Shown: positions 38,992-49,995, numbered from the stretch's first letter. The stretch: 64,000 nt of DNA from an uncultured Erythrobacter sp. (GCA_947501005.1 CANMTU010000001.1:1140501-1204500), one strand, 5' to 3'. Translations and numbers: made by a program. The notes: a model not told the origin generated them from the sequence alone.

Positions 38992-40313
38992 GGTATACGC
39001 TCCTGGAGCTTTTCTTCGGGTGTATCTTCCATCAATTCATCGGGCGGATCAAAGGTCCGGGTGGTGCGCAAAACGGGAAACACCCGGCTCCACAAGGCGA
39101 CAGTGACGATCGCGCCTGCCCCGCCACCGACCACAGCGAAGACCGGTCCGAAGGCGAAGGCGAGGCTGCCCGAGAAGAAATCCCCGAACTCGTTCGAGGC
39201 GCTGATGGTGAGCAGACTGACCGAGGATACCCGGCCGCGCTTGTCGTCGGGCGTGTGCAACTGGATGAGCGACTGGCGGATATAGACGCTGAACATGTCC
39301 GCCGCGCCGACCACGAACAGGGCGGCGAGCGACAGCGGCATGGATTTGGAAAAACCGAACACGATGGTGGCAACGCCGAAGATCGCGACCGCCCACAGCA
39401 TCTTGGGGCCGACCTGCGTCTTCAGCGGCCGAAACGAGAACCACAGGGCGGTCAGTGCCGCGCCGATCGCCGGTGCCATGGCGAGCTGGGCAAGCCCCGT
39501 CTCGCCTACTTCCAGCACATCGCGGGCATAGACCGGAAACAGCGCCGTGGCGCCGGCAAGAAACACCGCAAACAGGTCGAGCGTGATGGCGCCCAGCACC
39601 ATCTTGTTGCGCACGACATAGCGCAGCCCGTCGACCATCTGGCCGATCGGCCGGCGGTTCGCCTCGCGCGGGGGTTGCGGCACCTTGCCGATGAAACTCA
39701 GCGAGACCAGCGCGAGCACGAACAGCACGGTGGCCGCCGCATAGGGCAGGGCGGGGACGATGGCGTAGAGATAGCCGCCGATTGCCGGGCCGATGATCAT
39801 GCCGCTCTGCCACGATATAGAGGACAACGCGATGGCGTTGGGAAGAATGTTTTTCGGAACCAGATTGGGTGCAAGCGCGGACAGCGCCGGCCCGTTGAAC
39901 GCGCGCACCACGCCGAGCACGACCGCGATGACGAACAGCCAATGCAGGTCGATCAGGCCGAGCCAGGTGAGCAGCGCCAGCGCCGCGCCGCAGCCGATCT
40001 GCAGCAGCACGGTCAGCCGCGCGACGTTCCTCCGGTCGAACCGGTCGGCGGCGAGGCCCGAAAACGGCGTCAGCAGGAAAAGCGGAATGAACTGGAGGAG
40101 GCCGATCAGGGCCAGCTGGCCCGAAGCCTCCGCCACGCCGAGCCCGCTGTCGCGCGCGATATTGTAGGTCTGCCAGCCGATGATCAGCATCATCGCATAC
40201 TGGCCGAGCGTCATCGAAAGCCGCGCGATCCAGTAGGCGCGGAAGTTCGGTATGCGCAGGGGCGAGCGGGTTTCGTCGAACGAGGAGGCAGCGTCGGTCA
40301 CACGGGCGCGCAT
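38988..40313 (-). CDS. MFS transporter (EntS-like exporter)
   Basis: A 441-residue major facilitator with about 11-12 hydrophobic segments, the loop motif [12 protein letters not shown] between helices 2 and 3, and similarity in pattern to the EntS/multidrug exporter group. The substrate is unknown. The 4-base overlap with cysK suggests a possible role in amino-acid or sulphur-compound export, but that is only context. Confidence 0.92.
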   Translation of the reverse strand: MRARVTDAASSFDETRSPLRIPNFRAYWIARLSMTLGQYAMMLIIGWQTYNIARDSGLGVAEASGQLALIGLLQFIPLFLLTPFSGLAADRFDRRNVARLTVLLQIGCGAALALLTWLGLIDLHWLFVIAVVLGVVRAFNGPALSALAPNLVPKNILPNAIALSSISWQSGMIIGPAIGGYLYAIVPALPYAAATVLFVLALVSLSFIGKVPQPPREANRRPIGQMVDGLRYVVRNKMVLGAITLDLFAVFLAGATALFPVYARDVLEVGETGLAQLAMAPAIGAALTALWFSFRPLKTQVGPKMLWAVAIFGVATIVFGFSKSMPLSLAALFVVGAADMFSVYIRQSLIQLHTPDDKRGRVSSVSLLTISASNEFGDFFSGSLAFAFGPVFAVVGGGAGAIVTVALWSRVFPVLRTTRTFDPPDELMEDTPEEKLQERIP

Positions 40314-40375
40314 GGCAGGCGCGCCCCCGCTTGGGAAGCCGTCCGTGCTTCCGGGCCTTAATTAACGGTTCGGGT

Positions 40376-40714
40376 TCAGCGCGTTCGGCGCAGGCGCGGA
40401 TTGGGCTGCAACGTGTCGATCACGGCGAGGAAATCGTCCACCCGGATGATCCGTTCGAACTGGAAGCCAGCGCGATTGTCGCGGTTCCAGATGCAATAGG
40501 CCTCGATCCGGCCCACGACCGGAAGGCGCACGACGACGCGTTCGCCCCGCGCGATCCCGTCGGCATCGTCGATCATGAAGCCGTTGGCGGAGAGATTGGC
40601 GATATGCATGCGCACGTCGCCCTTGGTGTAATGTTCGGCGATGACAGGATGATCCACCGGATGGCGGGCCATGCGCCGTTGATCGGTTACGCTCAGTTGT
40701 GCTCCGGCACTCAT
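40376..40714 (-). CDS. PilZ domain protein, putative c-di-GMP receptor
   Basis: A 112-residue single-domain PilZ protein with the two c-di-GMP contact motifs: an Arg-rich RRMARHPVD near residue 13 and NLSANGFMI (the (D/N)xSxxG motif). It ends with a basic tail. It stands alone, so the output is not evident. Confidence 0.88.
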   Translation of the reverse strand: MSAGAQLSVTDQRRMARHPVDHPVIAEHYTKGDVRMHIANLSANGFMIDDADGIARGERVVVRLPVVGRIEAYCIWNRDNRAGFQFERIIRVDDFLAVIDTLQPNPRLRRTR

Positions 40715-40823
40715 GCTTGCGGTCCATCGGTTGCTTGCGTCAAAGCCCGTGGTACCGAAAAAAGGACAACAAATGGTAAACTGACCGATTGCGACGCGCG
40801 GCCGGACTATACCCTTCTGACCC

Positions 40824-42053
40824 TCAAAGCCGCAGAACGGCGTGCTTCTTGCGGCCCAGGCTCAACCTGGCCTCGGCCCCTGAATCGAGCATGACGAGAT
40901 AGCCCGGATCGGCGAGCGTCTCCCCGTCGAGCTTGACCGCTCCTTCCGCCAGCTTGCGCTTCGCTTCCGCGTTGGAGGCGGTGAAACCCAGCGCGGTAAG
41001 CACCGCGCCGATGCGCATGCCTTCGGGGCCGACCGACAGGGTGGGCAGGTCGGCGCCGGTGCCGCCGCCGGCAAACGTCTCGCGGGCGGTTTCCTGCGCG
41101 GTCCGCGCCGCTTCCTCGCCCCGCACCAAGGCGGTGACCGCGTCGGCGAGGACGAGCTTGGCCGCGTTGATCTCCGCCCCCTCGAGCGCTTCGAGCCGGG
41201 CGATCTCGTCCAGCGGGAGGTCGGTGAACAGGCGCAGGAACCGGCCCACGTCCCGGTCGTCGGTGTTGCGCCAGTATTGCCAGAAATCGTAGCTCGGCAG
41301 CTGGGCCTCGTTCAGCCAGACCGCGCCCGATGCCGACTTGCCCATCTTCCTGCCGTCCGCCGTGGTCAGCAGGGGCGTGGTCAGCCCGAACAGTTCCGCC
41401 CGGTCCATCCGGCGGCCAAGTTCCATGCCGTTGACGATATTGCCCCACTGATCGCTGCCGCCCATCTGCAGGCGCACGCCCATCTCGCGCGCCAGATGGC
41501 GAAAATCGTAGCCCTGCAGGATCATGTAGTTGAATTCGAGGAAGGTCATCGGCTGCTCGCGCTCGAGCCGGAGCTTGACGGAATCGAAGGACAGCATCCG
41601 GTTGATCGTGAAATGCGGGCCGACATCCTGCAGCAATTCGATATAGCCGAGATCACCGAGCCAGTCCTGATTGTCGACCATGACGGCATCGGTCGCGCCG
41701 TCGCCGAAGGTCAGCAAGCGTTCGAACACCGTGCGGATACCTGCGATATTGTCGGCGATCGCCTGATCGGTGAGCATCTGGCGGCTCTCGTCGCGCCCGG
41801 TGGGATCACCGATCCGCGTGGTGCCGCCGCCCATCACCACGATCGGCTTGTGGCCCGTCTGCTGGAGCCGGCGCAGCATCATGATCTGCACCAGGCTGCC
41901 GACATGCAGGCTGGGCGCGGTGGCGTCGAACCCGATATAGCCCGGTACCACCTGGCTTGCGGTCAGGGCATCGAGGCCCGCGGCATCGGTTACCTGGTGG
42001 ATGTAGCCACGCTTGTCCAGCAGGCGCAGCAGATCGGACGCATATTCTTGCAT
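40824..42053 (-). CDS. tyrS: Tyrosyl-tRNA synthetase
   Basis: A 409-residue class I synthetase. The HIGH-type motif is PSLHVGSL (residue about 50), the KMSKS-type motif is RKMGKSASG, and a C-terminal S4 RNA-binding domain begins near [11 protein letters not shown]. The start MQEYASDLL has AAGGGAA upstream; a longer in-frame start at 42101 would run into the divergent gene. It diverges from the DOMON-like gene by 47 bases. Confidence 0.97.
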   Translation of the reverse strand: MQEYASDLLRLLDKRGYIHQVTDAAGLDALTASQVVPGYIGFDATAPSLHVGSLVQIMMLRRLQQTGHKPIVVMGGGTTRIGDPTGRDESRQMLTDQAIADNIAGIRTVFERLLTFGDGATDAVMVDNQDWLGDLGYIELLQDVGPHFTINRMLSFDSVKLRLEREQPMTFLEFNYMILQGYDFRHLAREMGVRLQMGGSDQWGNIVNGMELGRRMDRAELFGLTTPLLTTADGRKMGKSASGAVWLNEAQLPSYDFWQYWRNTDDRDVGRFLRLFTDLPLDEIARLEALEGAEINAAKLVLADAVTALVRGEEAARTAQETARETFAGGGTGADLPTLSVGPEGMRIGAVLTALGFTASNAEAKRKLAEGAVKLDGETLADPGYLVMLDSGAEARLSLGRKKHAVLRL

Positions 42054-42100
42054 TGCATTCCCTTGCCTAGTCGCGCGGCGGTTAGCATGGGGAGGGCGCA

Positions 42101-42640
42101 ATGCAAACGATGCGCCTCGTTCCCCATCCGGCCAGTCCGCCGGCCACGGCCATGCGGATGGACTTCGCCTGCGCCATCAAGGGCGGCTGGCTGACACTGC
42201 GCTGGCGCATCGAAGGCGCGTCCGGTCTCGCGATCCCGCCGTTCGCCGGGCGCCGCCGGGCGGACGGGTTGTGGCGCACGACCTGCTTCGAACTGTTCGT
42301 GAAAGGGCAGGGTGCGCCCTATAGCGAGTTCAACTTGTCGCCCTCCGAAGCATGGGCCGCCTACGATTTCGATGGCCGGCGTGAAGGCATGCGCGACCGC
42401 GCGATGCCCGTGCCGCCCGTATGCACGTGGCGGGGCGGGGGTCCGCGCCTTGCCCTGTTCGATGCGGCCCTACCATTAAATGCGCTGCCGGCCCTGCCAT
42501 GCCGCATCGGCCCCGCCGCCGTCATCGAGGAAGGCGGAGGGCGCAAATCCTTCTGGGCCGCCGATCACGGCCAGGCGCAGCCCGATTTCCACGATCCCGC
42601 TTGCTTCGCGGGGACGCTTGCGGCACCTGACATGCCATGA
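42101..42640 (+). CDS. DOMON-like domain-containing protein
   Basis: A 179-residue cytosolic-looking protein with the beta-sandwich DOMON-like pattern ([46 protein letters not shown]). This small bacterial family probably binds a sugar or haem-like ligand. It has no signal peptide. Its stop overlaps the NamZ-family start by 4 bases, so the two are translationally coupled. Confidence 0.85.
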   Translation: MQTMRLVPHPASPPATAMRMDFACAIKGGWLTLRWRIEGASGLAIPPFAGRRRADGLWRTTCFELFVKGQGAPYSEFNLSPSEAWAAYDFDGRREGMRDRAMPVPPVCTWRGGGPRLALFDAALPLNALPALPCRIGPAAVIEEGGGRKSFWAADHGQAQPDFHDPACFAGTLAAPDMP

Positions 42641-43839
42641 AGTTCGGCATCGACCGCTTGCTCACGGAAGACAATCTCCGCCGCCCCCTCGATGGTCGGC
42701 GTGTCGCGCTGGTCGCGCATCCCGCCTCGGTCACGGCCAATCTCGACCATTCGCTCGACGCGTTGATCGGACGCGGGGTGAATATCGCCAGCGCTTTCGG
42801 GCCGCAGCATGGCCTGAAGGGCGACAAGCAGGACAATATGGTCGAAACCGCGGACGAGACCGATCTGCAATACGGCTTCCCGGTCTTCAGCCTCTACGGC
42901 GAGGTCCGCCGGCCGAGCGGGCAGATGATGTCGAGCGCGGACGTATTCCTGTTCGACCTGCAGGATCTGGGCTGCCGCATCTATACCTTCGTCACCACAC
43001 TCCTTTATCTGCTCGAGGAAGCGGGGCGGAGCGGGAAGGAAGTATGGGTACTCGACCGGCCCAACCCGGCGGGCGGCCCAGTGGAAGGCACGCTGCTCGA
43101 AGCCGGGCAGGAAAGCTTCGTCGGGGCGGCACCCATGCCGATGCGCCACGGGATGACGATGGGCGAGATGGCGCAGTGGTTCGTCGCCCATTTCCGTATC
43201 GACGTGCCGCTGACCGTGATCGAGATGCGCGACTGGCAACCGGGGCGCGCGCCGGGCTATGGCTGGCCGCAGGACCGGGTGTGGGTCAATCCCAGCCCCA
43301 ATGCCGCCTCGCTCAACATGGCGCGCGCCTATGCCGGTACCGTCATGCTGGAAGGGACCAACCTGTCCGAAGGGCGCGGCACCACCCGCCCGCTGGAGGT
43401 GCTGTTCGGCGCGCCCGATATCGACGCGAAGGCCGTGCTCGGCGAAATGGAGCGGTTGGCGCCGGCGTGGCTGCGCGGCTGCAAGCTGCGCGAATGCTGG
43501 TTCGAGCCGACCTTCCACAAACACGCGCGCAGCCTGTGCAACGGGCTGATGATTCACGCCGAGGGGCCGTTCTACGATCACCACGAGTTCCGCCCGTGGC
43601 GGCTGCAGGCGCTGGCCTTCAAGGCGATCCGCGCGCTGTATTCCGACTATCCCCTGTGGCGGGACTTCCCCTACGAATACGAGTTCGACCGGCTGGCGAT
43701 CGACGTCATAAACGGTGGCTCGTCGCTACGCGATTGGGTTGACGACCGCGCAGCGACACCGGGCGATCTCGACGAGATCGCCGGAGCCGACGAAGCCCGT
43801 TGGCGCGAGGAGATCGCGCCGCACCTGATCTACACCTGA
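42637..43839 (+). CDS. DUF1343 exo-beta-N-acetylmuramidase NamZ-family protein
   Basis: A 400-residue protein with family motifs AFGPQHGLKGDKQDNM, FDLQDLGCRIYTF and VLDRPNPAGG. NamZ proteins trim N-acetylmuramic acid from the non-reducing end of peptidoglycan fragments during recycling. No signal peptide is present, so a cytoplasmic recycling role fits better than secretion. No other muramate-recycling genes are adjacent. Confidence 0.93.
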   Translation: MKFGIDRLLTEDNLRRPLDGRRVALVAHPASVTANLDHSLDALIGRGVNIASAFGPQHGLKGDKQDNMVETADETDLQYGFPVFSLYGEVRRPSGQMMSSADVFLFDLQDLGCRIYTFVTTLLYLLEEAGRSGKEVWVLDRPNPAGGPVEGTLLEAGQESFVGAAPMPMRHGMTMGEMAQWFVAHFRIDVPLTVIEMRDWQPGRAPGYGWPQDRVWVNPSPNAASLNMARAYAGTVMLEGTNLSEGRGTTRPLEVLFGAPDIDAKAVLGEMERLAPAWLRGCKLRECWFEPTFHKHARSLCNGLMIHAEGPFYDHHEFRPWRLQALAFKAIRALYSDYPLWRDFPYEYEFDRLAIDVINGGSSLRDWVDDRAATPGDLDEIAGADEARWREEIAPHLIYT

Positions 43840-43847
43840 GATCGGGT

Positions 43848-44195
43848 TCAGCGCGCCGGGATCAGTTCGACCGTCTTGCCTTCGAAGCGAGGAAGCGGGC
43901 GGATGTCCGACGTATCGTGCCGCATGACGAGAACGTCGCAGCCCGCGACCTGATGGTCGACCGCGGCAATGAGGAGCGCGTCATCCGGCTTGGCCGGTTC
44001 GTCGTCAAACTTCGGCAGGCCCCGCTCCGCACGGACGAACTGGATACGGTCGCGGCAATTCTCCGGCGAGCGTTCCTCGGCCTGTTCGGTCGACAGGGTG
44101 CGCTTCTCTGCCTGCGCAGGCGGCGGCGTGTCGTCGACGGGTTCGGTCGCGGAAACACTCATCGCGGCGACAATCGACAGTATGATGGTTCGCAT
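43848..44195 (-). CDS. Small secreted protein of unknown function
   Basis: A 115-residue product with an N-terminal signal (RTIILSIVAAMSVSA) and a short mature part with two cysteines (ENCRDRI; AGCDVLV) that may form a disulphide. No known domain. ATG 44195 gives a clean signal; an in-frame ATG at 44228 would add 11 residues. It converges with the NamZ gene. Confidence 0.72.
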   Translation of the reverse strand: MRTIILSIVAAMSVSATEPVDDTPPPAQAEKRTLSTEQAEERSPENCRDRIQFVRAERGLPKFDDEPAKPDDALLIAAVDHQVAGCDVLVMRHDTSDIRPLPRFEGKTVELIPAR

Positions 44196-44241
44196 GATCG
44201 CTCTCCCAAGGCGACAGACATACAGCATTTTCGGGCGTTTC

Positions 44242-45090
44242 TCAACGCGGTGCGTCCGGTTCGCGGATCGGCGACACCAGAGATACCAGCACGAAGCTGA
44301 TCAGCATCAGCAGATACCAGCTGCCGAACTTGGCGATGCCGACCATGCGCCAGCCGGCTTTTTGGTCCGGATAGTTCCAGGCATCGGCGAAGGTCGCGAG
44401 GTTCTCCGCGAACCAGATGAACAGGGCGACCAGCCCGAACCCGATCAGCAATGGCATCCAGCGGTGCGTCTGCCAGTTGTGGAAATAGACGCGGGTGCGC
44501 CGGAAGATCAACGCGGTGCCGGCGAACAGCACCCAGCGCATGTCGAGCATGAAATGGTGGGTAAAGAAATTCACGTAGATCGCCGCGGCGAGCAACCAGG
44601 TCGCCCAATGCGGCGGATAGCGAGTGAAGCGGAAATCGAAGATGCGCCACACCCGCGCCATGTAGCTGCCGACGGCGGCATACATGAAGCCGGAAAACAG
44701 CGGCACCGCGCCGATATGCAGCACGCTCGCCTCGGGATAGTCCCACGATCCGACAGCGGTCTTGAACAGTTCCATCACCGTGCCGACGATATGGAAGATC
44801 AGGATGACCTTCGCCTCCTGCCACGTCTCCAGCCGGAACAGCAACATCCCCGCCTGGATTGCGAGCGCCGCAAGGGTCAGGAAATCGTAGCGGTGGAGGG
44901 GCGCATCGTCGGGATAGAACATGTGCGTCGCCAGCAGCAGGAACAGGAGCAGGCCGCCGAACAGGCAGGCCCACGCCTGCTTGAAGCCGAACAGCAGGAA
45001 TTCGTAGAGCCACAGCCGCCAGCCGGTCCCCGGATCGAACGCTTCGAGCCGGCGGCGGAATTCGGCGAAGCGCGAATGCGAGCGGGTCAC
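44242..45090 (-). CDS. DUF817 family membrane protein
   Basis: A 282-residue protein with about eight hydrophobic segments. The family-typical stretches [32 protein letters not shown] and [11 protein letters not shown] support DUF817 (YoaT-like). Function unknown. The start is GTG, overlapping the VWA stop as GTGA, so it is translated with the VWA protein. Confidence 0.88.
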   Translation of the reverse strand: MTRSHSRFAEFRRRLEAFDPGTGWRLWLYEFLLFGFKQAWACLFGGLLLFLLLATHMFYPDDAPLHRYDFLTLAALAIQAGMLLFRLETWQEAKVILIFHIVGTVMELFKTAVGSWDYPEASVLHIGAVPLFSGFMYAAVGSYMARVWRIFDFRFTRYPPHWATWLLAAAIYVNFFTHHFMLDMRWVLFAGTALIFRRTRVYFHNWQTHRWMPLLIGFGLVALFIWFAENLATFADAWNYPDQKAGWRMVGIAKFGSWYLLMLISFVLVSLVSPIREPDAPR

Positions 45091-46274
45091 CCGTGCTTGC
45101 GGCTCAGCTCCCGCATCGCGTCGTCCAAGCCATCGAGCGTCAGCGGGTACATCCGGTCGTTGACCAATTGCTTGATGATCCGCGTGCTCTGCGAATAGCT
45201 CCACTGCTTTTCCGGAACGGGATTGAGCCACACCGTCGCGGGATAGGTGTTGGTCATCCTCTGCATCCAGGCAGCGCCGGCTTCCTCGTTCATATGTTCG
45301 ACACTGCCGCCCGGATGGGTGATCTCGTAGGGGCTCATCGCGGCATCGCCGACGAACACGACCTTGTAGTCGTGCCCGTATTTGTGCAGCACGTCCCAGG
45401 TCTTGGTCCGTTCCTGCCAGCGGCGGCGATTGTCCTTCCACACGCCTTCGTAAAGGCAGTTGTGGAAGTAGAAGAATTCGAGATTCTTGAACTCGGTGGT
45501 GGCGGCGCTGAACAATTCCTCGGTGGTCCTGATGAACGGGTCCATCGATCCGCCGACATCGAGGAACAGCAGCAGCTTGACCGCATTGCGCCGCTCGGGC
45601 CGCATGTGGATGTCGAGCCAGCCCTGCTTGGCCGTGCCTTCGACCGTGGCATCGATATCCAGCTGGTCGGCCGCGCCTTCGCGGGCGAAGCGGCGCAGGC
45701 GGCGCAGGGCCATCTTGATGTTGCGGGTGCCGAGTTCCTTCGTGTTGTCGAGGTTCTTGAACTCGCGCTTGTCCCACACCTTGATCGCGCGCTTGTGCCT
45801 GCTCTCGCCGCCGATCCGCACGCCTTCGGGGTTGTAACCCGAATTGCCGAAGGGCGAGGTGCCCCCGGTGCCGACCCATTTGTTGCCGCCCTGATGGCGT
45901 TCCTTCTGTTCCTCGAGCCGCTTCTTCAGCGTCTCCATGATCTCGTCCCAGTCGCCCAGGGCCTTGATCTTCTCCATCTCCTCGTCGGACAGGAATTTCT
46001 CGGCCACGGCTTTCAGCCAGTCTTCCGGCACGTCGACCGGGTTCTGCCCGTAATCGGAGAACACGCCCTTGAAGACCTTCTGGAACACCTGATCGAACCG
46101 GTCGAGCAAGCCCTCGTCCTTCACGAAGGTCGCGCGGCTGAGATAGTAGAAAGCCTCGGGCGTCTGCTCGATCACGTCGCGATCGAGCGCCTCCAGGAGG
46201 GTGAGGTGTTCCTTGAAGCTGGCCGGAATGCCGGCTTCGCGAAGCTCGTCGACGAAATTGAAGAACATGGGCAT
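45087..46274 (-). CDS. VWA domain-containing protein, CoxE-like
   Basis: A 395-residue cytosolic protein. An N-terminal helical region ([20 protein letters not shown]) precedes a C-terminal von Willebrand A domain with a MIDAS-type DVGGSMD (DxGxS) motif and a later FVGDAAMSP. CoxE-type VWA proteins partner MoxR ATPases in metal or cofactor insertion chaperoning. The partner MoxR gene lies 1.5 kb away on the same strand, with a chemotaxis gene in between. The start may be ATG 46274 or 46268. Confidence 0.92.
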   Translation of the reverse strand: MPMFFNFVDELREAGIPASFKEHLTLLEALDRDVIEQTPEAFYYLSRATFVKDEGLLDRFDQVFQKVFKGVFSDYGQNPVDVPEDWLKAVAEKFLSDEEMEKIKALGDWDEIMETLKKRLEEQKERHQGGNKWVGTGGTSPFGNSGYNPEGVRIGGESRHKRAIKVWDKREFKNLDNTKELGTRNIKMALRRLRRFAREGAADQLDIDATVEGTAKQGWLDIHMRPERRNAVKLLLFLDVGGSMDPFIRTTEELFSAATTEFKNLEFFYFHNCLYEGVWKDNRRRWQERTKTWDVLHKYGHDYKVVFVGDAAMSPYEITHPGGSVEHMNEEAGAAWMQRMTNTYPATVWLNPVPEKQWSYSQSTRIIKQLVNDRMYPLTLDGLDDAMRELSRKHG

Positions 46275-46408
46275 CGTCTTATCGGCAAATTCCGGATTAG
46301 CGAACCCCCAATGGTGCCGGCCGCGAGAAGGGGCTTAACCCGCCGATAACCATTCGCTTCTATCACCCGGCAAGCGATTGCACCAAACCATTCGAAGGCC
46401 GAATTCCC

Positions 46409-47812
46409 ATGGAATTGAACCGCATCGACGCGAACCACGCCGCCCCGCTCGACCGGATCCCCGAAAGCTGCGGCAAGGTCACCGTGGGGTGCAGCGATGT
46501 CGCCGGCATCGTGCAGGCGGTCATCGACAGTTCCGGCCTGCTGCGCGCCGAGCACGTCGAATTGCAGAGCACCGTCAGGGAACTCGAACAGGACCAGCGC
46601 AAGGTCGCCGAGGCGAGCGACGAGGCGCGGCTGCTGTCCGCCCGCGCGATCGAGCGGCTGGGACAGGGCACGGCGCAGATCCAGTCCTCACTGGCGCAGA
46701 TCACCGATCTGCTCGATCTGGTCGGCGCGCTGGCCACGCATGTCACCGGATTTGCCGCCGCGATGGACCAGGTGAAGCGGTGTTCGCGGGACATCGAACA
46801 GATCGCCGAGACGACCAATATTCTCGCACTCAACGCCACCATCGAGGCGATGCGCGCGGGCGAGGCGGGACGCACTTTCGCCGTGGTAGCCAACGAGGTG
46901 AAGTCGCTCGCCGGGGAAACCCGCAAGGCGACCGAGGAGATTTCGGACGTGGTGGATACCCTGGCCGGCGAGGCCACGACCATGATCGAACGGATCGAGA
47001 CGGGCGCCCGCGCATCGAGCCAGGCGAAAAGCTCGGTCGCCAGCATCGAGGCGATGCTCGGCGGGGTCAGCGAACTCGTCGGCGAGGTGGACAACCAGAA
47101 CGACCAGATCGCCCGGGCGACCAGCATGATGACCGGCAATGTCGAGCGGGTCTCCGACGTGATCGAGAGTTTCGACAAGGCGGCGACGCTGAACGAGCAA
47201 CGGCTCGAAAAGGCGCATGTCCGGATCGAGGAACTTGAACTCACCGCCAGCGAGATGTTCGATTCCATCGTGCGCGCCGGCCTCTCGCCGCAGGACAGCG
47301 CGATGGTCGAGGCGGCGATGGCCCGGGCCCGCGATGTCGAGGCCATGGCGGAAGCGGCGCTGGCGAGCGGCACGCTGTCGGTCGATGCGCTGTTCGATCA
47401 TGCGTACCGCCCGATCGAAGGCAGCAATCCGCAACGCTTCCGTACCCGGCTGATGGACTGGGCGCATGCCAACTGGCGCCCCCTGCTCGATCGCACCGAA
47501 GCCGAGATCGATGCGGCGATGGCCGCGGCCTGCACCGACCTCAACGGCTATCTGCCCACGCACCTGACCCGCCATTCGCGCACTCCGAACGGCGATCTCA
47601 TGCACGACACCCAGTTCTGCCGCCACGGCCGGATCATCCTCGATCCGATCGACAGGAAGGCCAAGCACAGCACTCAGCCCTACATGATGGCGGTCTATCG
47701 CCAGGAAGGCGACGGCCGAAGCTACAGGGTGGTGCGCAACGTCTATGTTCCGCTCACCATCGGCGGGCGCCGCTGGGGCGATTTCGAACTGGCCTACAGT
47801 TTCGACCGCTAG
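46409..47812 (+). CDS. Soluble methyl-accepting chemotaxis protein
   Basis: A 467-residue protein with a short N-terminal helical part, the conserved MCP signalling hairpin tip ([19 protein letters not shown], about residues 135-155), helical arms on either side and a C-terminal globular domain ([17 protein letters not shown] ... YSFDR) that is probably the sensor. No membrane segment is present, so it is cytosolic. No cheA/cheW genes lie in the window. It is divergent from VWA and convergent with MoxR, with 15 bases between the stops. Confidence 0.9.
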   Translation: MELNRIDANHAAPLDRIPESCGKVTVGCSDVAGIVQAVIDSSGLLRAEHVELQSTVRELEQDQRKVAEASDEARLLSARAIERLGQGTAQIQSSLAQITDLLDLVGALATHVTGFAAAMDQVKRCSRDIEQIAETTNILALNATIEAMRAGEAGRTFAVVANEVKSLAGETRKATEEISDVVDTLAGEATTMIERIETGARASSQAKSSVASIEAMLGGVSELVGEVDNQNDQIARATSMMTGNVERVSDVIESFDKAATLNEQRLEKAHVRIEELELTASEMFDSIVRAGLSPQDSAMVEAAMARARDVEAMAEAALASGTLSVDALFDHAYRPIEGSNPQRFRTRLMDWAHANWRPLLDRTEAEIDAAMAAACTDLNGYLPTHLTRHSRTPNGDLMHDTQFCRHGRIILDPIDRKAKHSTQPYMMAVYRQEGDGRSYRVVRNVYVPLTIGGRRWGDFELAYSFDR

Positions 47813-47827
47813 GCCGAAAGCCGCCCC

Positions 47828-48682
47828 TCAGGTCTGGCGGCGCGCCATGAAGGCCAGCCGTTCGAACATCATCACGTCCTGCTCGTTCTTGAGCAGCGCG
47901 CCGTGGAGCGGGGGGATGGCGCTGTTGGGATTGCTGCTTTGCAGCACCTCGAGCGGCATATCCTCGTTGAGCAGCAGTTTCAGCCAGTCGAGCAGTTCGC
48001 TGGTGCTCGGCTTCTTCTTCAGGCCCGGCACTTCGCGCAGTTCGTAGAACACGTCCATCGCCTTGGAGACGAGGGTTTTCTGGATGTTCGGGAAATGCAC
48101 GTCGATGATGTCGCGCATCGTCTCGCGATCGGGAAACTTGATGTAGTGGAAGAAACACCGGCGCAGGAACGCGTCGGGCAATTCCTTCTCGTTGTTCGAG
48201 GTGATGACCACGATCGGGCGTTCCTTCGCCTCGATCCGCTGCTGCGTTTCGTAGACGTCGAAGCTCATCCGGTCGAGCTCCTGCAACAGGTCGTTGGGAA
48301 ACTCGATGTCGGCCTTGTCGATCTCGTCGATCAGCAGCACGGGCAGCTGCGGCGCGGTGAACGCTTCCCACAGCTTGCCCCGCTTGATGTAGTTCGAGAT
48401 ATCGTGCACCCGCTCGTCGCCGAGCTGGCCGTCGCGCAGGCGGGCGACGGCGTCGTATTCGTACAGGCCCTGCTGCGCCTTGGTGGTGGATTTCACGTTC
48501 CACTCGATCAGCGGCGCATCGAGAGCCTTGGAGATTTCGTGGGCGAGAACGGTCTTGCCGGTGCCGGGTTCGCCCTTCACCAGCAGGGGCCGCCGCAGCG
48601 TGACGGCGGCGTTGACGGCGACCTTGAGATCCTCGGTCGCGATGTAGGACTGGGTGCCTTCGAAACGGCTTTGCTCGGTCAT
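47828..48682 (-). CDS. MoxR-family AAA+ ATPase
   Basis: A 284-residue AAA+ protein with Walker A GEPGTGKTVLAHEI, Walker B VLLIDEIDKAD and sensor region VVITSNNEKELPDAFLRRC. MoxR ATPases remodel or load metal cofactors together with VWA proteins such as the one at 45087. AGGAAG before the ATG is the ribosome site. Its promoter carries the motif shared with the MerR gene. Confidence 0.94.
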   Translation of the reverse strand: MTEQSRFEGTQSYIATEDLKVAVNAAVTLRRPLLVKGEPGTGKTVLAHEISKALDAPLIEWNVKSTTKAQQGLYEYDAVARLRDGQLGDERVHDISNYIKRGKLWEAFTAPQLPVLLIDEIDKADIEFPNDLLQELDRMSFDVYETQQRIEAKERPIVVITSNNEKELPDAFLRRCFFHYIKFPDRETMRDIIDVHFPNIQKTLVSKAMDVFYELREVPGLKKKPSTSELLDWLKLLLNEDMPLEVLQSSNPNSAIPPLHGALLKNEQDVMMFERLAFMARRQT

Positions 48683-48700
48683 CTCTTGCTTCCTGTCTGC

Positions 48701-48713
48701 TTTACGTAAGCGT
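48701..48713 (-). promoter_or_regulatory. Operator motif ACGCTTACGTAAA upstream of the MoxR gene
   Basis: An exact 13-base copy of the motif at 35652-35664, here read on the minus strand and ending 18 bases before the MoxR start (20 bases at the MerR gene). The matching position and orientation suggest that the MerR regulator also controls this gene. Confidence 0.6.
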
Positions 48714-48771
48714 TAGGGTGCGGGACCGCTCAGGGCAAGGGTGCGTTATCGCCAGGGACAGGAGGAATACC

Positions 48772-49992
48772 ATGCCGACCGAACGCCTGACGATCCCGAC
48801 CAATCGGGGCTACGACCTTGCAGGAAGCATCGAACTGCCGACCGGGCTGGTGCGCGGTGCGGCGCTGTTCGCGCATTGCTTCACCTGCACCCGCCAAAGC
48901 CTCGCCGCCGTGGCGGTGACGCGCGCTCTGGCCGCGCAGGGGATCGCCTGCCTGCGGTTCGATTTCACCGGGCTGGGCGGAAGCGGCGGCGATTTCGGGC
49001 GGGCCGGCTTCGCCAGCGACGTCGAGGACCTGATCGACAGCGCGACCTATCTGATCGAGCGCTTCGGCGAGGGCATCATGCTGATCGGCCACAGCCTGGG
49101 CGGGGCGGCGGTGCTGGTCGCGGGCGACATGCTGCCGGCAGGCCAGATCGCCGCCATCGCAACGCTCGGCGCACCGGCCGACGTGCCGCACGTGTTGGGC
49201 AATGTGAAGGGCGACCTCGCCGCGATCGAGCGGGAAGGGCAGGGCGACGTCACGATCGCCGGGCGGAAATTCACCCTGAGCCGCGCCTTCCTGGAAAAAA
49301 CGCGGGGGATCGACCTGTTGCTGGAGGTGTCGCAACTTCGCGTGCCCCTGCTGTTCTGCCATTCCCCGACCGACGAGGTGGTCGGGATCGAGAACGCGAA
49401 GAAGCTGTTCGACGCGGCGAAACATCCCAAGAGTTTCGTGAGCCTCGCCGGCGCGGACCATCTGCTTACCGATGGGGAGGATGCCGCATTCGCGGCCGAC
49501 CTGCTGGCCAGCTGGGGGCACCGCTACATCCCGCTGAAACAGGACTGGCCGCTCCCGCAGGAAGGCATCATCGCGGTGACCGGCCACGGCAAGTTCGGGA
49601 CCGAGGTGCATACGACCGGTCATCGCTTCATCGTGGACGAACCCCGGACGCATGGCGGCGACGATACCGGGCCGACGCCCTACGACCTGTTGAACGCGGC
49701 GCTGGGCACCTGCACGGCAATGACGATCAAGCTCTACGCCGACCGCAAGGGCTGGCCGCTGGACGACGTGACCGTCAGCGTGCGGCACGAGCGCGACCAT
49801 GCGGACGAATGCGACCATGTCGAGGCGATGGCGCTGGGCAGGCAGATCCAGGCGCTGCACCGAACGATCACGCTGTTCGGCAACCTCGACGAGGAACAGC
49901 GCGCAAAGCTGATTGAAATCGCCGACAGGTGCCCTGTGCACCAGACGCTGGAGGGCAGGTTGCACGTACATACGGATAGCACCGGTGGATGA
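48772..49992 (+). CDS. Bifunctional alpha/beta hydrolase and OsmC family protein
   Basis: A 406-residue fusion. The N-terminal alpha/beta hydrolase (about 1-255) has the nucleophile elbow GHSLGGAAVLVA. The C-terminal OsmC/Ohr-type domain (about 270-406) has GTCTAMTIKLYADRKGWPL and ADRCPVHQTLEG, with the redox-active cysteine positions. This joins an esterase-like and a hydroperoxide-reductase-like activity in one chain. AGGAGG seven bases before ATG fixes the start. Confidence 0.92.
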   Translation: MPTERLTIPTNRGYDLAGSIELPTGLVRGAALFAHCFTCTRQSLAAVAVTRALAAQGIACLRFDFTGLGGSGGDFGRAGFASDVEDLIDSATYLIERFGEGIMLIGHSLGGAAVLVAGDMLPAGQIAAIATLGAPADVPHVLGNVKGDLAAIEREGQGDVTIAGRKFTLSRAFLEKTRGIDLLLEVSQLRVPLLFCHSPTDEVVGIENAKKLFDAAKHPKSFVSLAGADHLLTDGEDAAFAADLLASWGHRYIPLKQDWPLPQEGIIAVTGHGKFGTEVHTTGHRFIVDEPRTHGGDDTGPTPYDLLNAALGTCTAMTIKLYADRKGWPLDDVTVSVRHERDHADECDHVEAMALGRQIQALHRTITLFGNLDEEQRAKLIEIADRCPVHQTLEGRLHVHTDSTGG

Positions 49993-49995
49993 CGC

